Assembly: GCF_000227135.1 (NCBI RefSeq)
Contig: NC_018257.1
Span: forward strand, 1,220,608-1,284,607
DNA length: 64,000 nucleotides
Origin: Leishmania donovani
Lineage: Eukaryota; Euglenozoa; Kinetoplastea; Trypanosomatida; Trypanosomatidae
Reading direction: 5' to 3'
Made by a program: the position numbers and the translations under genes. Positions 1 through 10,598 of this stretch are shown one piece after another; within the stretch, counting starts at the first letter, position 1, and each line of letters begins with the position of its first letter. The notes beneath the pieces are model-generated. The model saw only the letters and a list, made by a program, of their open reading frames with translations, was not told the origin of the DNA and did not search any database.

Positions 1-186
1 GCCTGCCGGCTGCTGTTTTGTTTGTTGCACGGATGCACGATGTGTGTGTAACCTCCATCCACTGCTGCGATTGCGCTGCCGAGCACTCATTCCCTGTTGT
101 GTCTTGTTGTTTCTTCGCTTCGTTACGATGAAGAGCTTCGGTGTGCGTTCTTACTGCGCTTCTTCGTTTGTTCCGTTCCTCTGCGA

Positions 187-725
187 CCCCGAGGACGGAG
201 GGAGACCTGAGTGCGTGGTATCTCAGGGTCCAGTCCCCCATGCAGTGGGAGGCGACTAGGCGGCCCCCCTATCCCTGTCCATGCCGAGACACTTCCGGTG
301 GCGACAAGGGCCAGGCACCTTCGAGGTGGGGAAGTCGGTGCAGTGTGTCGCTACCGATGTCGGCAGCCAGGCCCTGAATGGCTTGGTGTCGAAGCCGCCC
401 GAGTCAGTGAGCACGTTGGTGCCACTCACATGATTAGGCAGAGCGTCAGCGTGACTCGAGCATATCCCGCCCGGCCCTCACACAGCCTACCAGTGGGAGG
501 GAAGCCTGAGCCGCCTCAGGGAGCGGATGCACCAGGTGGCGCCCGGCGTGGTGGGTTGAGTTTGAGACAGGGGCCGTGCTCTCAGATGGCGGAATCGGTG
601 CTCGGCTGTAACGCGTCTGTCTACAGTATGCTTCGCACGACGCGGTAGGGGGCCTGTGCCAGACCGGGTGGAGTGGAGCAGAGGCCATGTTCTGTGGCAG
701 AATAGATACGTTGAAGGGCAAAAGT
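187..725 (+). mobile_element. SIDER-type degenerate retroposon, copy 1
   Basis: The 5' edge (CCCCGAG ... GGTATCTCAGGGTCCAGT) has the layout of the Pr77/79-nt hallmark that begins trypanosomatid ingi/L1Tc-related retroposons. About the first 350 bp are nearly identical to the copy at 36455, with only a few substitutions. The 3' part (from about 545) has diverged but ends in recognisably related sequence (GCAGAATAGATACG... versus GCAGAATCGGCGAG...). There is no long ORF, as expected for a SIDER. The 3' edge is approximate. It lies upstream of the transporter pseudogene in sense orientation. SIDER elements are known as 3'-UTR regulators of mRNA stability in Leishmania; that role here is inference. 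Confidence 0.8.
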
Positions 726-1780
726 AACATAGCCCTGAGGTCAGTGCCTGTGCCTGGTTTGTACTCCACTGCTGCATTTAGCGCAAGGTTTCTTTGCTTC
801 GATGACGACGCGATGCGCGCTACCGGGAGACCTTCTTTGTGGCCTTCGACACGCTTCGGTCCATTCTGAGCACGGAGCTGCATTCTTGGCTCTCCTGCTC
901 GGTTCTGCCGTGTGCTACGCACGCCCTGTCGCACTTAAGAAGTCGCAGAAAGTTGTGAAACAGCATCAGGAAAAGCTGAAAGCCAAGAGGATAGATGAGA
1001 TCCGACAAGCAAGGAAACACAGACAAAGAAGGCCGCCTGCACCTATTGTACAGCTGGCCTCTGGTTCCCCGCTAGGGAGGCGAGGGGATAGAGATACATG
1101 TGCGAGTATCCCCTGTCAACGACCTTGCCTTGTGGGAGAGCAGCATTCATTATGCCGCTGTTCCTCGGGGCTGTCACAGATGACTGTGTGGGCGTTTGAC
1201 AGGGAGATGAAATGCCTCACGCACAGCTAGCGGCACACCCACTCGCCTCCTCTCCGGCGTTTCCATGGTCTCCTCAACTCTCCTTGTCCTTGCTTCTCTT
1301 TCGCTTTCTGTCGTGTTGCTCTCCACCCGGTAATGAGACGGCAGCGCAGGGGGAGGGGGCAGCGTCTAATGCTGTGGTTGTCTGTCCGTCGGCGCCCCCC
1401 TTTTTCTTCAACCTTGTGTTTTCTCCTCTTTTCTCGTGACATCTCTTTTCATCCCTGACGCTGTGTGTCGTATCCCATAGTGTGGGCGAGGAGACTAAAG
1501 CGACGAGGGACAACGTAGCGGAGGTGGCGAGGCTGCAAACTGCGGCCGTCACACGCATATCATAGCAGATATAGGTGGCTGGCGGCTTCCATGTAGTACG
1601 AGCTTTCTCCTTATCGCTAGGCTTTTTCTTTCGTTTCTCTATTTCCTATCGCGCTGCTCCCCTATCGAGATCCCCTTTCTCGCACCCCTTCGATAATCCT
1701 TGGTGTAGTTCACCCACCAGCACTGTTGTGTGGTTTGTTGATGGCGAACCCTTCAGTGGCGTGTGCCACTTGGATGAAGC
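726..1780. other. Intergenic, no gene seen
   Basis: This spacer lies between the SIDER copy and the transporter relic. It holds C/T-rich stretches (for example 1248-1320 and 1398-1455). ORFs on both strands are short, overlap one another and show no recognisable motif. Confidence 0.6.
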
Positions 1781-2920
1781 AAAGAGCAGAGACCAACATG
1801 GACTTGGCGGCTGATCCCGAGGGGCGCCGGGGTGCGCGCTTCATAGCGCAGATGCCCCGCAAAATCGTCTTTGCTGCTGCCGTGGACACTTTTCGCCTCG
1901 ACAAACTTCATGGCACGCACTGCCTCACTACACTGGTCTCAATGGGTATCCGGGCGTTCTCGCGAGCCGGCGTGCTCATCACAGGACAGGCGGCCTCTCT
2001 CTGTGCCGGCTCAGTGCTCTTCCGGACTTTTTGGGCGTTTTGCGCGCTTCTTCATCGGCTTATGATACGCTGTGCGCTTGACCATGGCGCCTTTGGCGGA
2101 TAACACCTACACCTATGCCCCCCTCGTCTGGGGGGGGGGGCTCGCGGCCTGCATGGTGGCTTTTTACCCAACATTGGAAAATCTGCTCTGGGGCTCGGCC
2201 GTGGCGGTGAGGTGGTCAGCGAGCGTGTGCGCGCAGCTGCGGTAGTGGAAGGTGCAGTGCTCGGAGTGTATCTCCCACGCACCGACTGCGGCCGAGGACT
2301 TCCGCTTTGCCTCTTGAGGGGGTGGTGCTGAACGCGCCTACGGTGCTCATTGGCGCTGTGGTCACGGCGGCCCTCTAAGCCGGTATTCAGGAGTCTGCGC
2401 CGGTGGACAACATGTTTGTGGGCATGCAACTAGGGTTGCGCGGTCGCTCTGTCGACTACGGGTTCTGCACCACCGCGAAACACTGGGGTCTCTTCCGCAA
2501 CAACCTGACTCCTTTTGCTCCCCTCCCAATGAGGGCCCCTTTGGCCGCTTTGGTTTCAGCGGCATCATTCGCTGTGCCGGTGTTGCCGTCTTAGCTTACG
2601 TTAGTTTCGATGCTATCTGTGCCACCGCTCTGAATGGGCACCTTGCACTAATGCGCGGTGATGCTGGCCCTGACCGGCATGATGGCTTACCACCTGCTCA
2701 GCGTCGATGACCCAGTGTCCAAGGCGCTGGTGCACGTGCATGTCCCGTTCCTGCGGCGCGTGCTCGCTGACACAGGCACCATCACGGGACTGACGGCAGC
2801 GTGTTCCATGTCGTTCTCCGCCATGCAGCACCTCCCGCTGACCCTGGGAAAAGAGAGCCGGGTCTTAGCCTTCTCTCGCATGCGCACACTCTTACCGTGC
2901 AGTTCACAGCTTCGTTGTGC
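1780..2920 (+). pseudogene. Cationic amino-acid transporter (APC/SLC7-like) pseudogene
   Basis: Read in order but in changing frames, this stretch gives successive blocks typical of CAT-type amino-acid permeases. The first is a TM1-like block with LTTLVSMGI, then ITGQAAS and FWAFCALL (frame of 1726). Next comes TYTYAPLVWGGGLAACM ... LLWGSAVAV from 2084 in another frame, then NNLTPFAPL (frame of 2403). GRFGFSGIIRCAG followed by VLAYVSFDAICATA is near 2540-2615. Last is ALTGMMAYHLLSVDDPVSKAL ... GLTAACSM ... FSRMRTLLP (frame of 2658). At least four frame changes and several stops separate the blocks, so no full transporter can be made. It sits just upstream of MORN1; from memory a cationic amino-acid transporter gene occupies the syntenic place in T. 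brucei. Boundaries are approximate. Confidence 0.75.
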
Positions 2921-3707
2921 TGCGATCGGGGCGACGCGGGCTTTTTCTGCAAGCGACGCGGCCACTGAAAGAAAAGAGCCTAAGGCACGTGTTTCGATAA
3001 CCGGCCGCAGAGGAAGGGCCCGCAGAAGCACCTAGATGTGTAGCATAAAACGCAAGTTGGGGGGGGGCTAGGGCGGGTCGGGGGCGGCGGTGGTGGGCGT
3101 CGCCTTCGACTCTCTACTAACTCTCTCTTCTCCCCGCTCTCTAGGGCTTGAGGTGCACGTTAGGGCTCGCGGGAAATAAAGATTCTTATCTGCGTAAGGG
3201 TATGCCGGTGAGCGGAGCAGGGACATCCACTCGAGGGGCGGAGGGACACTAGACGTTGTGTTGCTGTTGAGCCGAACTGTTTCCTGCATTCTACCCCATC
3301 TCCGTCAGCAGATGCAGTCGTGTGACACCCAGAAGCCAGCTAAGCTGTTCAGGTGCGGATCGCTCTCGCCTGCGCCAGCTCCCTCACGCACTCTTTTGTG
3401 CAACATCCACAGCATCTACCAGCATCTCCTTCAATCGCCTCTGCATCCTTCCTTGTTTCTATACACACACACACACACACGTGCCTCACATATTTTTGCA
3501 CAAACTTGTATCTGCTTTCACACATACGCGCCACAAGCAAGAAGTGTGTACGTGTGCGCGTCCTCAGCGGTGCCCACTCCTGTCACCAACTTCCGCTCTC
3601 CCTCTCTCGCGCCTATCACGTATTCTTTTCGCTCAGTTTCAGCCATCTGGGCTAGGCCGTCTATACCTCCATCAGCATCGGCATTTTGGGTAGAAGCACT
3701 GAAAACG
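2921..3707. other. Spacer and MORN1 5' region
   Basis: This non-coding stretch lies between the transporter relic and MORN1. It contains an (AC)9 run at 3463-3480 and increasingly C/T-rich sequence toward MORN1. A short ORF tail (to 3035) follows the last recognisable transporter block and has no motif. Confidence 0.55.
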
Positions 3708-3766
3708 ATCCTCTTTCTGTCCCTCCTCCTCTTCCCTATTACGGACCCTTTTTCTCTGTATTGTGA
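3708..3766 (+). promoter_or_regulatory. Polypyrimidine tract / trans-splice acceptor for MORN1
   Basis: C/T tracts at 3711-3740 and 3745-3759 are followed by AG at 3765-3766, 18 nt before the MORN1 ATG. Choice of acceptor is inferred from the usual trypanosomatid arrangement. Confidence 0.5.
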
Positions 3767-3783
3767 GCGTCAAGTGAGCGAAA

Positions 3784-4860
3784 ATGATGTATACAGGTGA
3801 AATCGAGAACGGCCAGATGCATGGCCGGGGCTGCCTCATCTACCCGAACAAGGAGAAGTACGAGGGCGACTGGGTGTACGGCAAGCGTCACGGCCACGGC
3901 GTGTACACATACGCGGACGGTAGCAAGTACGATGGGGAGTGGGTGGAGGATAAGGTGCACGGCAAGGGCACATGCTACTACGCCAGCGGCAATCGCTACA
4001 CCGGTGACTGGACGTTTGGCCGCATCAACGGCCGCGGTACCCTCGAGTACGCCGACGGCGATCGCTACGACGGTGAGTGGAAGGACGGCCGCATGCATGG
4101 CAAGGGTCTCTACTACTACTCCAACGGCGACCGCTACGACGGCGAGTGGAAGGATGATAAACGTCACGGAAAGGGTACGGTGACGTACGCCGGCCCCGAC
4201 GGTAGCGTGTCGGAGAAGTTCGACGGCGACTGGGTGGAGGGGCGCATGCAGGGCTGGGGTAAGTACTACTACGCCGACGGCGGCGTTTACGAAGGCGAGT
4301 GGCAGGATGGCAAGATGCACGGCAAGGGTACGTACATATTCCCGAACGGCAACAAATACGAGGGTGAGTGGTGCGACGATGTGAAGCAGGGCTACGGTGT
4401 GCTGACCTACGTCAACGGCGAGCGCTACGAGGGCTACTGGCTGGACGACAAGGCGCACGGCACCGGCACCCTCACCTACCTCCAGGGTGACCGCTATACA
4501 GGCGAGTGGTACCAGGGCAAGAAACACGGCCGCGGTACTCTGGCCTATAGCAACAAAGACACGTATGAGGGCGAGTGGCGGAACGACAGCGCGACCGGCC
4601 GAGGTGTGCTCGAGTACGCGAATGGGTGCCGCTACGAGGGAGACTGGTTGGATGATAGGCGCCACGGCGAAGGCCAGCTGTTGCTACCGGACGGCTCCAG
4701 CTATGAGGGTGGGTGGGTGAATGGCAAGAAGGAGGGCCGCGCCCGCATTATCCTCAAGTGCGGCGCCGTCTTCGTGGGCACTTGGAAGGACAACCGTATC
4801 GTGGGACAGGGCGAGTTCTACCTCTCCGAGAACTGCGACCTCAACAATCCCGACTACTAG
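3784..4860 (+). CDS. MORN1: MORN repeat protein, MORN1 orthologue (hook complex)
   Basis: The 358-residue protein consists of about fifteen consecutive MORN repeats (pattern YxGEWxxGxxHGxGxxxYxxG) from the N-terminus to the end, with no other domain. T. brucei MORN1 is also 358 residues with 15 MORN repeats and is a component of the hook complex beside the flagellar pocket, where it aids entry of large cargo. Length, repeat number and neighbours (MKT1 and L9 downstream) support orthology. Repeat six has an insertion (GPDGSVSE, about residue 138) and the last two repeats are degenerate. The start is the first of two adjacent ATGs, shortly after a good polypyrimidine tract. High GC at third codon positions is as expected for a Leishmania gene. 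Confidence 0.9.
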   Translation: MMYTGEIENGQMHGRGCLIYPNKEKYEGDWVYGKRHGHGVYTYADGSKYDGEWVEDKVHGKGTCYYASGNRYTGDWTFGRINGRGTLEYADGDRYDGEWKDGRMHGKGLYYYSNGDRYDGEWKDDKRHGKGTVTYAGPDGSVSEKFDGDWVEGRMQGWGKYYYADGGVYEGEWQDGKMHGKGTYIFPNGNKYEGEWCDDVKQGYGVLTYVNGERYEGYWLDDKAHGTGTLTYLQGDRYTGEWYQGKKHGRGTLAYSNKDTYEGEWRNDSATGRGVLEYANGCRYEGDWLDDRRHGEGQLLLPDGSSYEGGWVNGKKEGRARIILKCGAVFVGTWKDNRIVGQGEFYLSENCDLNNPDY

Positions 4861-7263
4861 AGCACCCCTGCACCGACATGTTTTTGTTTTGCGGACTCCC
4901 CCTCCCTGTTCAAGTTGTATCATCGGTCGCCCGTCCCTTTCTCTTGTCTGTATGTACTGTTGCTCGTTTTTCCTCTCGTTTTATGTGCGTGTCGGCCAAG
5001 CGCAGCCCCTTTGCCGCTGCTGCCGCCGCCACCCTACTCATTCACCCCTCATGTTGCGAATGTCATGCGGTCGCGCTGATGGGGGAGGGGTGGGCGTGGC
5101 GTGCAGTTGTACCCTTCCTTTGTGTTCCGTTTTAGAACTTGGCGATTGCCTTTGGGTGTGCCTGTCACACGCCTGCCTGCCTGCCTGACTGTGTGTGCAT
5201 GTGTGCCCTGTACGCCACGTGATTGAGCTTTTTTTTCTTCTTGGGGTCCGGGTTTGTTGTTGCGGCTTGTGTTTCGACTTTTGCACTAACGTGCGCATTC
5301 CTAGATCTCTTGTTCCTCTCGCTGTGGGCCACGTGGCGGCTGCGATTCAGTGATTGCCCGGATGCGTGTGCGCGTCTGTATGCATGCGTCTCGTGTGATG
5401 AAGCAGAGGGGCGAAGAGCGACGAGGGCCATATTTTGGAGCAGATGAGAGGCGCAGAGTCAAGCGACTTTCTTTTTCCCTTTCTCTTTACTCCTTTGTTC
5501 GTGCACCGTTGCCTACGCCATCCTCTGCCGGTGCTGTACGCCGCTCTGCTGGTGTGCGCGAGTGCACCACTTCTTCGCTCTACACCGGTTCTGCATCGCT
5601 GCGTGTGCTGCGGTTTCGCACTCTTCCCATGCAAGTGTATGTATGGCCGCCTCTCTCTTGCTACCCTTCCCTCGTCCTTTATCATAGACAGCAAACGTTG
5701 TATTTCTTTATTTACGTGTCACACGCCTGCCTGTGTGTGTGCTCTCTTTTTTTGGGAGCGGGTAGTACTTATTGAGGGCTTTGCCAACATCTCTGCCGGG
5801 ATTCGTCTGCCGAGCTCTTTTTTCTTGTGTTCCTCGTTGGTATCCATTCTTACCTCTGCCTCCCCCTGTTGCGTTCGCGCTTTCGTTGTTGTAAAGGGAA
5901 AGAAAAGAGTACATGGCACACTGCGCACTGTCCCTGAAACAACTTAGGCGAAGTTGCCGCATACCGCACGCGCTGGCTGTCATGCACATAAGCTAACCGC
6001 GGACACACATACATACGCACGCACACACGATCGTACAACTGGGCGAAAAGAAGAGGTGCATCGCGACATCCACGGACGCAGTCATCATTGCCATTACCAC
6101 TGCGCCTTCCCTTCCCTTCGCTTTTTTCCCCTTTTCCTTTTCCCCCTTTCTCTGCCTTTCCCTTTGTGTTGTGTTGCTTGCTCTCCCCCTTGATTTGGGA
6201 GGGAGGGAGGGAGGGAGGGAGGAGGAGGGCGGACGGCGCGTACATCTTTAGACATGCAGAACTGCAAGCAACGAACGAAAAAAAAATGACTCCACGGTGT
6301 TTGAACAAAACGAAAACACTATTTAAACAAAGAACCGCGCTAGCAGCCGTCATGAGAAGAAGCACGCATGAGGCATGAAGAACGCAGGAGAGGGGAGAGA
6401 GTGAGAGGCATGCGGTGGCTTGGTTTCGCGCGGAGATGTGAAGATGGAGCGAGGGCACAGACGGGGAGTGGGCAAGTGGTAACGGGATTGTGGATGGGGA
6501 GGGGCACTTGCGCCTCTGCTCTCCGCCTCCCCATATGTTTCGCTTGTTTCGTCTTCTCTTGCTTTGTTCTCACTCTCACCGACGCTCTCGGCGCAACAAA
6601 CAGCAGACTGCCTGACATTGTCTTGCATACATGGGGGACGTCACAGCTGTAAGTGCCGCACCTTCCCTCTTTTTTTTCTACCTTCACAAATCGGTGCAAG
6701 GCGGTGCCACAAGAAAAAGTGTTACGGCACAAGGCCTCGTGTGTGCACAGGACTTCACCTCTCCTATCGTCTCCTCTTACCACCCTCACACTCATCCCTG
6801 TCGGTCCTCTCTCCCTCTTGTCGTCTGTGTCGCTGCACAACGGATTTCCTGTCCGGCGCGTACTGGTACAACACACCCGTGCTTGCGTGAATCGCGCCCA
6901 AGAACCTCCTCACGTACATAGGCACACATCAATACGCATCTGTAACGTGCACGCACACCCGCGCACATAACGCAGATACTCACGCTGTATCGATTAGAAA
7001 AGGCACGAAAGGAGGAGGAAAAAAAAAACAAGGTCACCCCACGTGCCGTATCGAACTTCACTCTCGCGTGAGCGACTTCTCATCCCCCGTAGGGCGCGCG
7101 CGTGCAGGACTGTGCAGTGACTTTTCCCGGATCAGAGGAGAAGCTGCATTACAGCGTCACAAAAAAAAACAGAGGACGTGCAGATTTATCTTTCGCTCGC
7201 TTCACTATCGCACACTGACAGCCGTGGCGCCGCAAACACACTGACGCCTTACGCCACGCCGTG
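4861..7263. other. MORN1 3' UTR and spacer, no gene seen
   Basis: This 2.4 kb of low-complexity sequence has long T and C/T runs and scattered GT-rich tracts. It contains a G-rich run at 6197-6228. C/T-rich sequence at 6751-6836 may hold the splice signal of the next gene, although the ATG at 7264 lies 430 nt further on. No ORF has recognisable content. Confidence 0.6.
6197..6228 (+). repeat. GGGA tandem run, G-quadruplex-capable
   Basis: Six or more GGGA units are followed by GGAGGAGGG. Four or more G3 tracts with single-base loops meet the usual G-quadruplex pattern, on the sense strand of the transcript. Confidence 0.7.
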
Positions 7264-8346
7264 ATGGAGACGTTGAAGGGATTTGCTCGCCGCACCACGC
7301 AGAGCCTGCGTGAGATGGTATCGCGGACGGAGGTGTCACCGGAGGAGATGCGGCTTACGGAGGTCATGGCGAAGGTGCGCATAATGGAGACGAAGGGAGA
7401 GATGATTTGCGAAAAGGTCATCCAGGCTGCTCGGCTCATGGGCGAGCTTGGCACAACGTTGCGGGAGATCGGAGAGGAGTACAAGGGTGTACCAGATTTA
7501 CCGAAGGAGAGTCGTGAACTTGCCGACGACGTCTTCGAGGTTGGTGTGAAGCTCGTGGAGACGTCGCAGGAGCACCAGAAAGGTCTAAAGGATAACGGGT
7601 TCGAGTTGCTACGCAGCTTCGCCAAGCAGTGCGCGCAGCTGCGCGAGGTCGAAGATGCGCGGCGGCACCATCAGCTCGAGTACGACTTCTTCAAATCCAA
7701 AGTGCAGTACCTCCGCTCATCACCGCAAAGGGACTTCACTCGTCTTCCACGCAACGAGCAGATCTTGGAGAATTGGCGCGTGGAGCTGTGGCGGGCGACG
7801 GAGCGCAGTAAGGCGTTGTGCTCGGAGCTCTTCGTTTCTGGTCGCCAGGCCATCGACCGAAGCGTGCTCACGACAATTCAGGTGCTCCACAGCTTCGTGG
7901 AAATCGCGTCGACGGGCTTCTCGCAAACCTTTCAGGGAGTACGCCTCCCCACCTATCCCAAAACGCCGGTACTGCCTCCGACGGCGCTGCCGCCGGCGCC
8001 GGCGCCGGCGCCGCCGACCCCATACGCGTACAGTAGCCAGACGGCTGTTGCGGTGCCCACTGGTGCCATTATACCGGCCTCACCAGGTACCCAAGCCCCT
8101 ATGCCCGGGACGGCCTACGCGTCGACGTCGCTACCGTCGCCGGCAAATCCCCCCGGCCCAGTTGCAGCACCACAACCAGCGCCACTTGCTCCCGCCATAG
8201 GCACTCCGTACGGAGGCGCCCCTTCGTATGCCGTCACGCCAGGGGCTGCCGGTAGAGGGCCTGCGGGTTACCAACCACCGCCCCTCGACATACCCACTTC
8301 AACCGACAATGGCACCACAACGTATCAGCCACCGCCCCTGCAGTGA
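7264..8346 (+). CDS. BAR-domain-like protein
   Basis: The 360-residue protein has two parts. Residues about 1-230 are strongly helical and heptad-like, rich in charged residues (for example ETKGEMICEKVIQAARLMGEL and LVETSQEHQKGLKDNGFELL), consistent with a BAR or amphiphysin-type membrane-bending domain. Residues about 235-360 are Pro/Ala-rich and disordered, ending with two similar motifs, YQPPPLDIP and YQPPPLQ, that could be short binding sites. The coding start used is the ATG at 7264; the preceding GTG is not a likely start. Its place next to the hook-complex gene MORN1 is suggestive, but neighbours on a trypanosomatid polycistron need not share a function. The BAR call is by overall character, not a fixed motif. 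Confidence 0.7.
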   Translation: METLKGFARRTTQSLREMVSRTEVSPEEMRLTEVMAKVRIMETKGEMICEKVIQAARLMGELGTTLREIGEEYKGVPDLPKESRELADDVFEVGVKLVETSQEHQKGLKDNGFELLRSFAKQCAQLREVEDARRHHQLEYDFFKSKVQYLRSSPQRDFTRLPRNEQILENWRVELWRATERSKALCSELFVSGRQAIDRSVLTTIQVLHSFVEIASTGFSQTFQGVRLPTYPKTPVLPPTALPPAPAPAPPTPYAYSSQTAVAVPTGAIIPASPGTQAPMPGTAYASTSLPSPANPPGPVAAPQPAPLAPAIGTPYGGAPSYAVTPGAAGRGPAGYQPPPLDIPTSTDNGTTTYQPPPLQ

Positions 8347-10558
8347 CCTGGGGTGCACGCCTTTGCGGTGTAGTCGGTGGCCGTCATGGGCATCTGTGAG
8401 GGTGAGTTGGAGGGGCTGTGTAGAGGGCGTAGTGAGAGGGAGGCAGCGAGGGAAGTGATACGCAAGCATGGCACTGCTGCCCATCAGCCTGTCGACGTTG
8501 CTTTTCTGCTCCGCTGTGTTTTTTACGGGATGCCGCATGTCTGCTATCGGTGAAGATCGGTGTCGTCGATCGGAGATCGTCTCGTCGCTGCTTTTTTTTC
8601 CTGTGTTTTCTTTTGTTTTGTGCTGTTGTTGCCTTGTTTGCCTCCCCTCACGTGTGCGTGTGTGTGCCTGTGCGCCTGTCCTCTCAGTACTCTGTCTCTC
8701 TGTACACGGCTCGTGGCGTTTTTTTGCCTAATCCCTCCCTTTCTCTTTTCCGCCCTTGTCCCCTCTGTGCAGGTCTCAGTGGCGTGCGCGGGCGTGTTCA
8801 TGTGTGCATATTGGACACAGTATACACATGTGTGGTTAGATTGTTTCGCGTGTGCCCAACCAACATTGCAGGAGCAGTAGCCACTCTCATCCGTCGATGT
8901 CTGCAGAGCGTGCAAGAGGGGACGATTCGAGCACAAGGCTAAGGTGACGTTTGTTTGCTTCTCGGCTGCTCTCTCTTCTTTTTGAGGGGATTTTCGCTCA
9001 AGTAGCCGCACACGCTTCACCGCCCCCTTCCGCCTCCAAGCACCGCTGGTGTGCTTGCGCACACATGCGCACCCTTCGCATACACCCACACAAGCACGCG
9101 CTACTTCTTTCCTACGCCAAACGAAACGGAATGACAAGGGCATCCTGCGAAACTCGATGCCGATACGACATGCGTGTGCGTGAGGTCACTGCCCTGGCGT
9201 GCGAATGTGTCTGGGGTGGCGGTCGAATGGTAACATGGTGCGGTGACCGGCAACATGGCTCCCTTCCCCTTCGCTCCAGTTGTTCTCTTTCTCTCGTCTC
9301 GTTCTCGGTACACATTCTCAGCTTTTTACCAACGGTGTGCGAGAGGAAAACGACACACAAAAAAAGCTACAGTGCTGTGCTGGGAGAGAAAGGGTGTGCG
9401 CAGCCACATCATTCCACTAGCTGTGGTTATTACTGTAGTGCACATGGCTCTTGACTTCGCCGACGTCGCCATCGCCATCATGCCCCATCGTTCCGCACTG
9501 CCTACCGTAGAGGTTCCATCACCCAAGCGTCTGTTTGTGTGTGTGCGTGCGGCTATGTGCCTGTGCCTGCAAGCCTGCTCCCATGTCGATGCCCGCCCAT
9601 CGCGTCTGCCTGCGTCTCGCGTTCATTTCCAAAACTCCTCAGATGCGCCTCCTTTGACCTCTCTCCTCCACGCGCCTGTCTCCATTTCGTTCCTTCGTCT
9701 TCCTTTTTTTTTTCCAACGTCCTCCAACGCCACCCCTCACTCTCATCGCCTATTTTGCCCACACACGCGCACACCACCGCGTGTGCGCTCGTTTTCGTCG
9801 CCGTATGCCATGATAATATAACAACACAAGCGAACAGAAAAGAAACCGACCCTCTCTTCACACAAGTCTGTGCAGCGCCGCGCTGCTGCTGCTGCACCAA
9901 CGCCACGTGGGCATCGTTAGAGACTCTTCCTCCCTCCCTCTCGCTTCTTATTAGATTCACACCGTTGTTCTTACTGATATCTTCTTTGTCTTCTATTGTG
10001 TTTTGTGTCGGTGCCGGTGCCTTCGTGTGTGTGTGTGTGTGTTTGTGCGCGCATTTGTGCTAGACCACTAGATCTCTCATCTTTTTTTTTGTGCGTGTTT
10101 CTTGCAACGTTTGTTTCAAGGCTGCAGATTCCATCGTGGTTGCGTGATCGTCGGATCTTCAGCCGACTCCTCTCTCATCGTTCTTCGCACCTCGCTCTTG
10201 CCGTTTGGCCCCTGTGTCCCGGGTATCCCTCTCCACCTGCCTCCTTGCATCACCGCCGATTCTCGCGTCCTCCATTTCTCTCTGCATCCGCAGACCGCTT
10301 TCTCTTCTCTTGGCCAGTGTGCCGGCGAGCAGGGCTGCTTTTCCTATTCTTTCTGTGGCGATTGTTTCGTCTCGGGTACTTTTCGCTAGCGCGCATTCTT
10401 CATTTCTCTTCACTAACACGCCACCATCATCTCCCGGAGAGGGACCCTCGCTAGTCGTTCTCCTCACCGCTTCTTTTCGTTTCCTCCATTCTGTTGTTGG
10501 GCTACTCCGAGCCTTCACCCCTGCACCTCAGCAGGTGTCATCTCCTCTACTTCCAGAG
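8347..10558. other. Spacer, no gene seen
   Basis: T-rich and C/T-rich tracts alternate with (GT)n/(CA)n-like stretches, for example (GT)n at 10027-10042. C/T-rich sequence from 10425 ends in TTCCAG with AG at 10555-10556, a plausible acceptor 43 nt before the next ATG with no ATG between. ORFs here lack recognisable content. Confidence 0.6.
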
Positions 10559-10598
10559 TGTTGATCTAGAGTTGTGGTCTTGAGCCTGTGAAGCAACA

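Noticed and set aside
3739..4665. 308-residue open frame on the - strand across MORN1
   Set aside because: It is the antisense shadow of regular MORN codons; the repetitive Val/Leu/Ala composition mirrors the repeat period.
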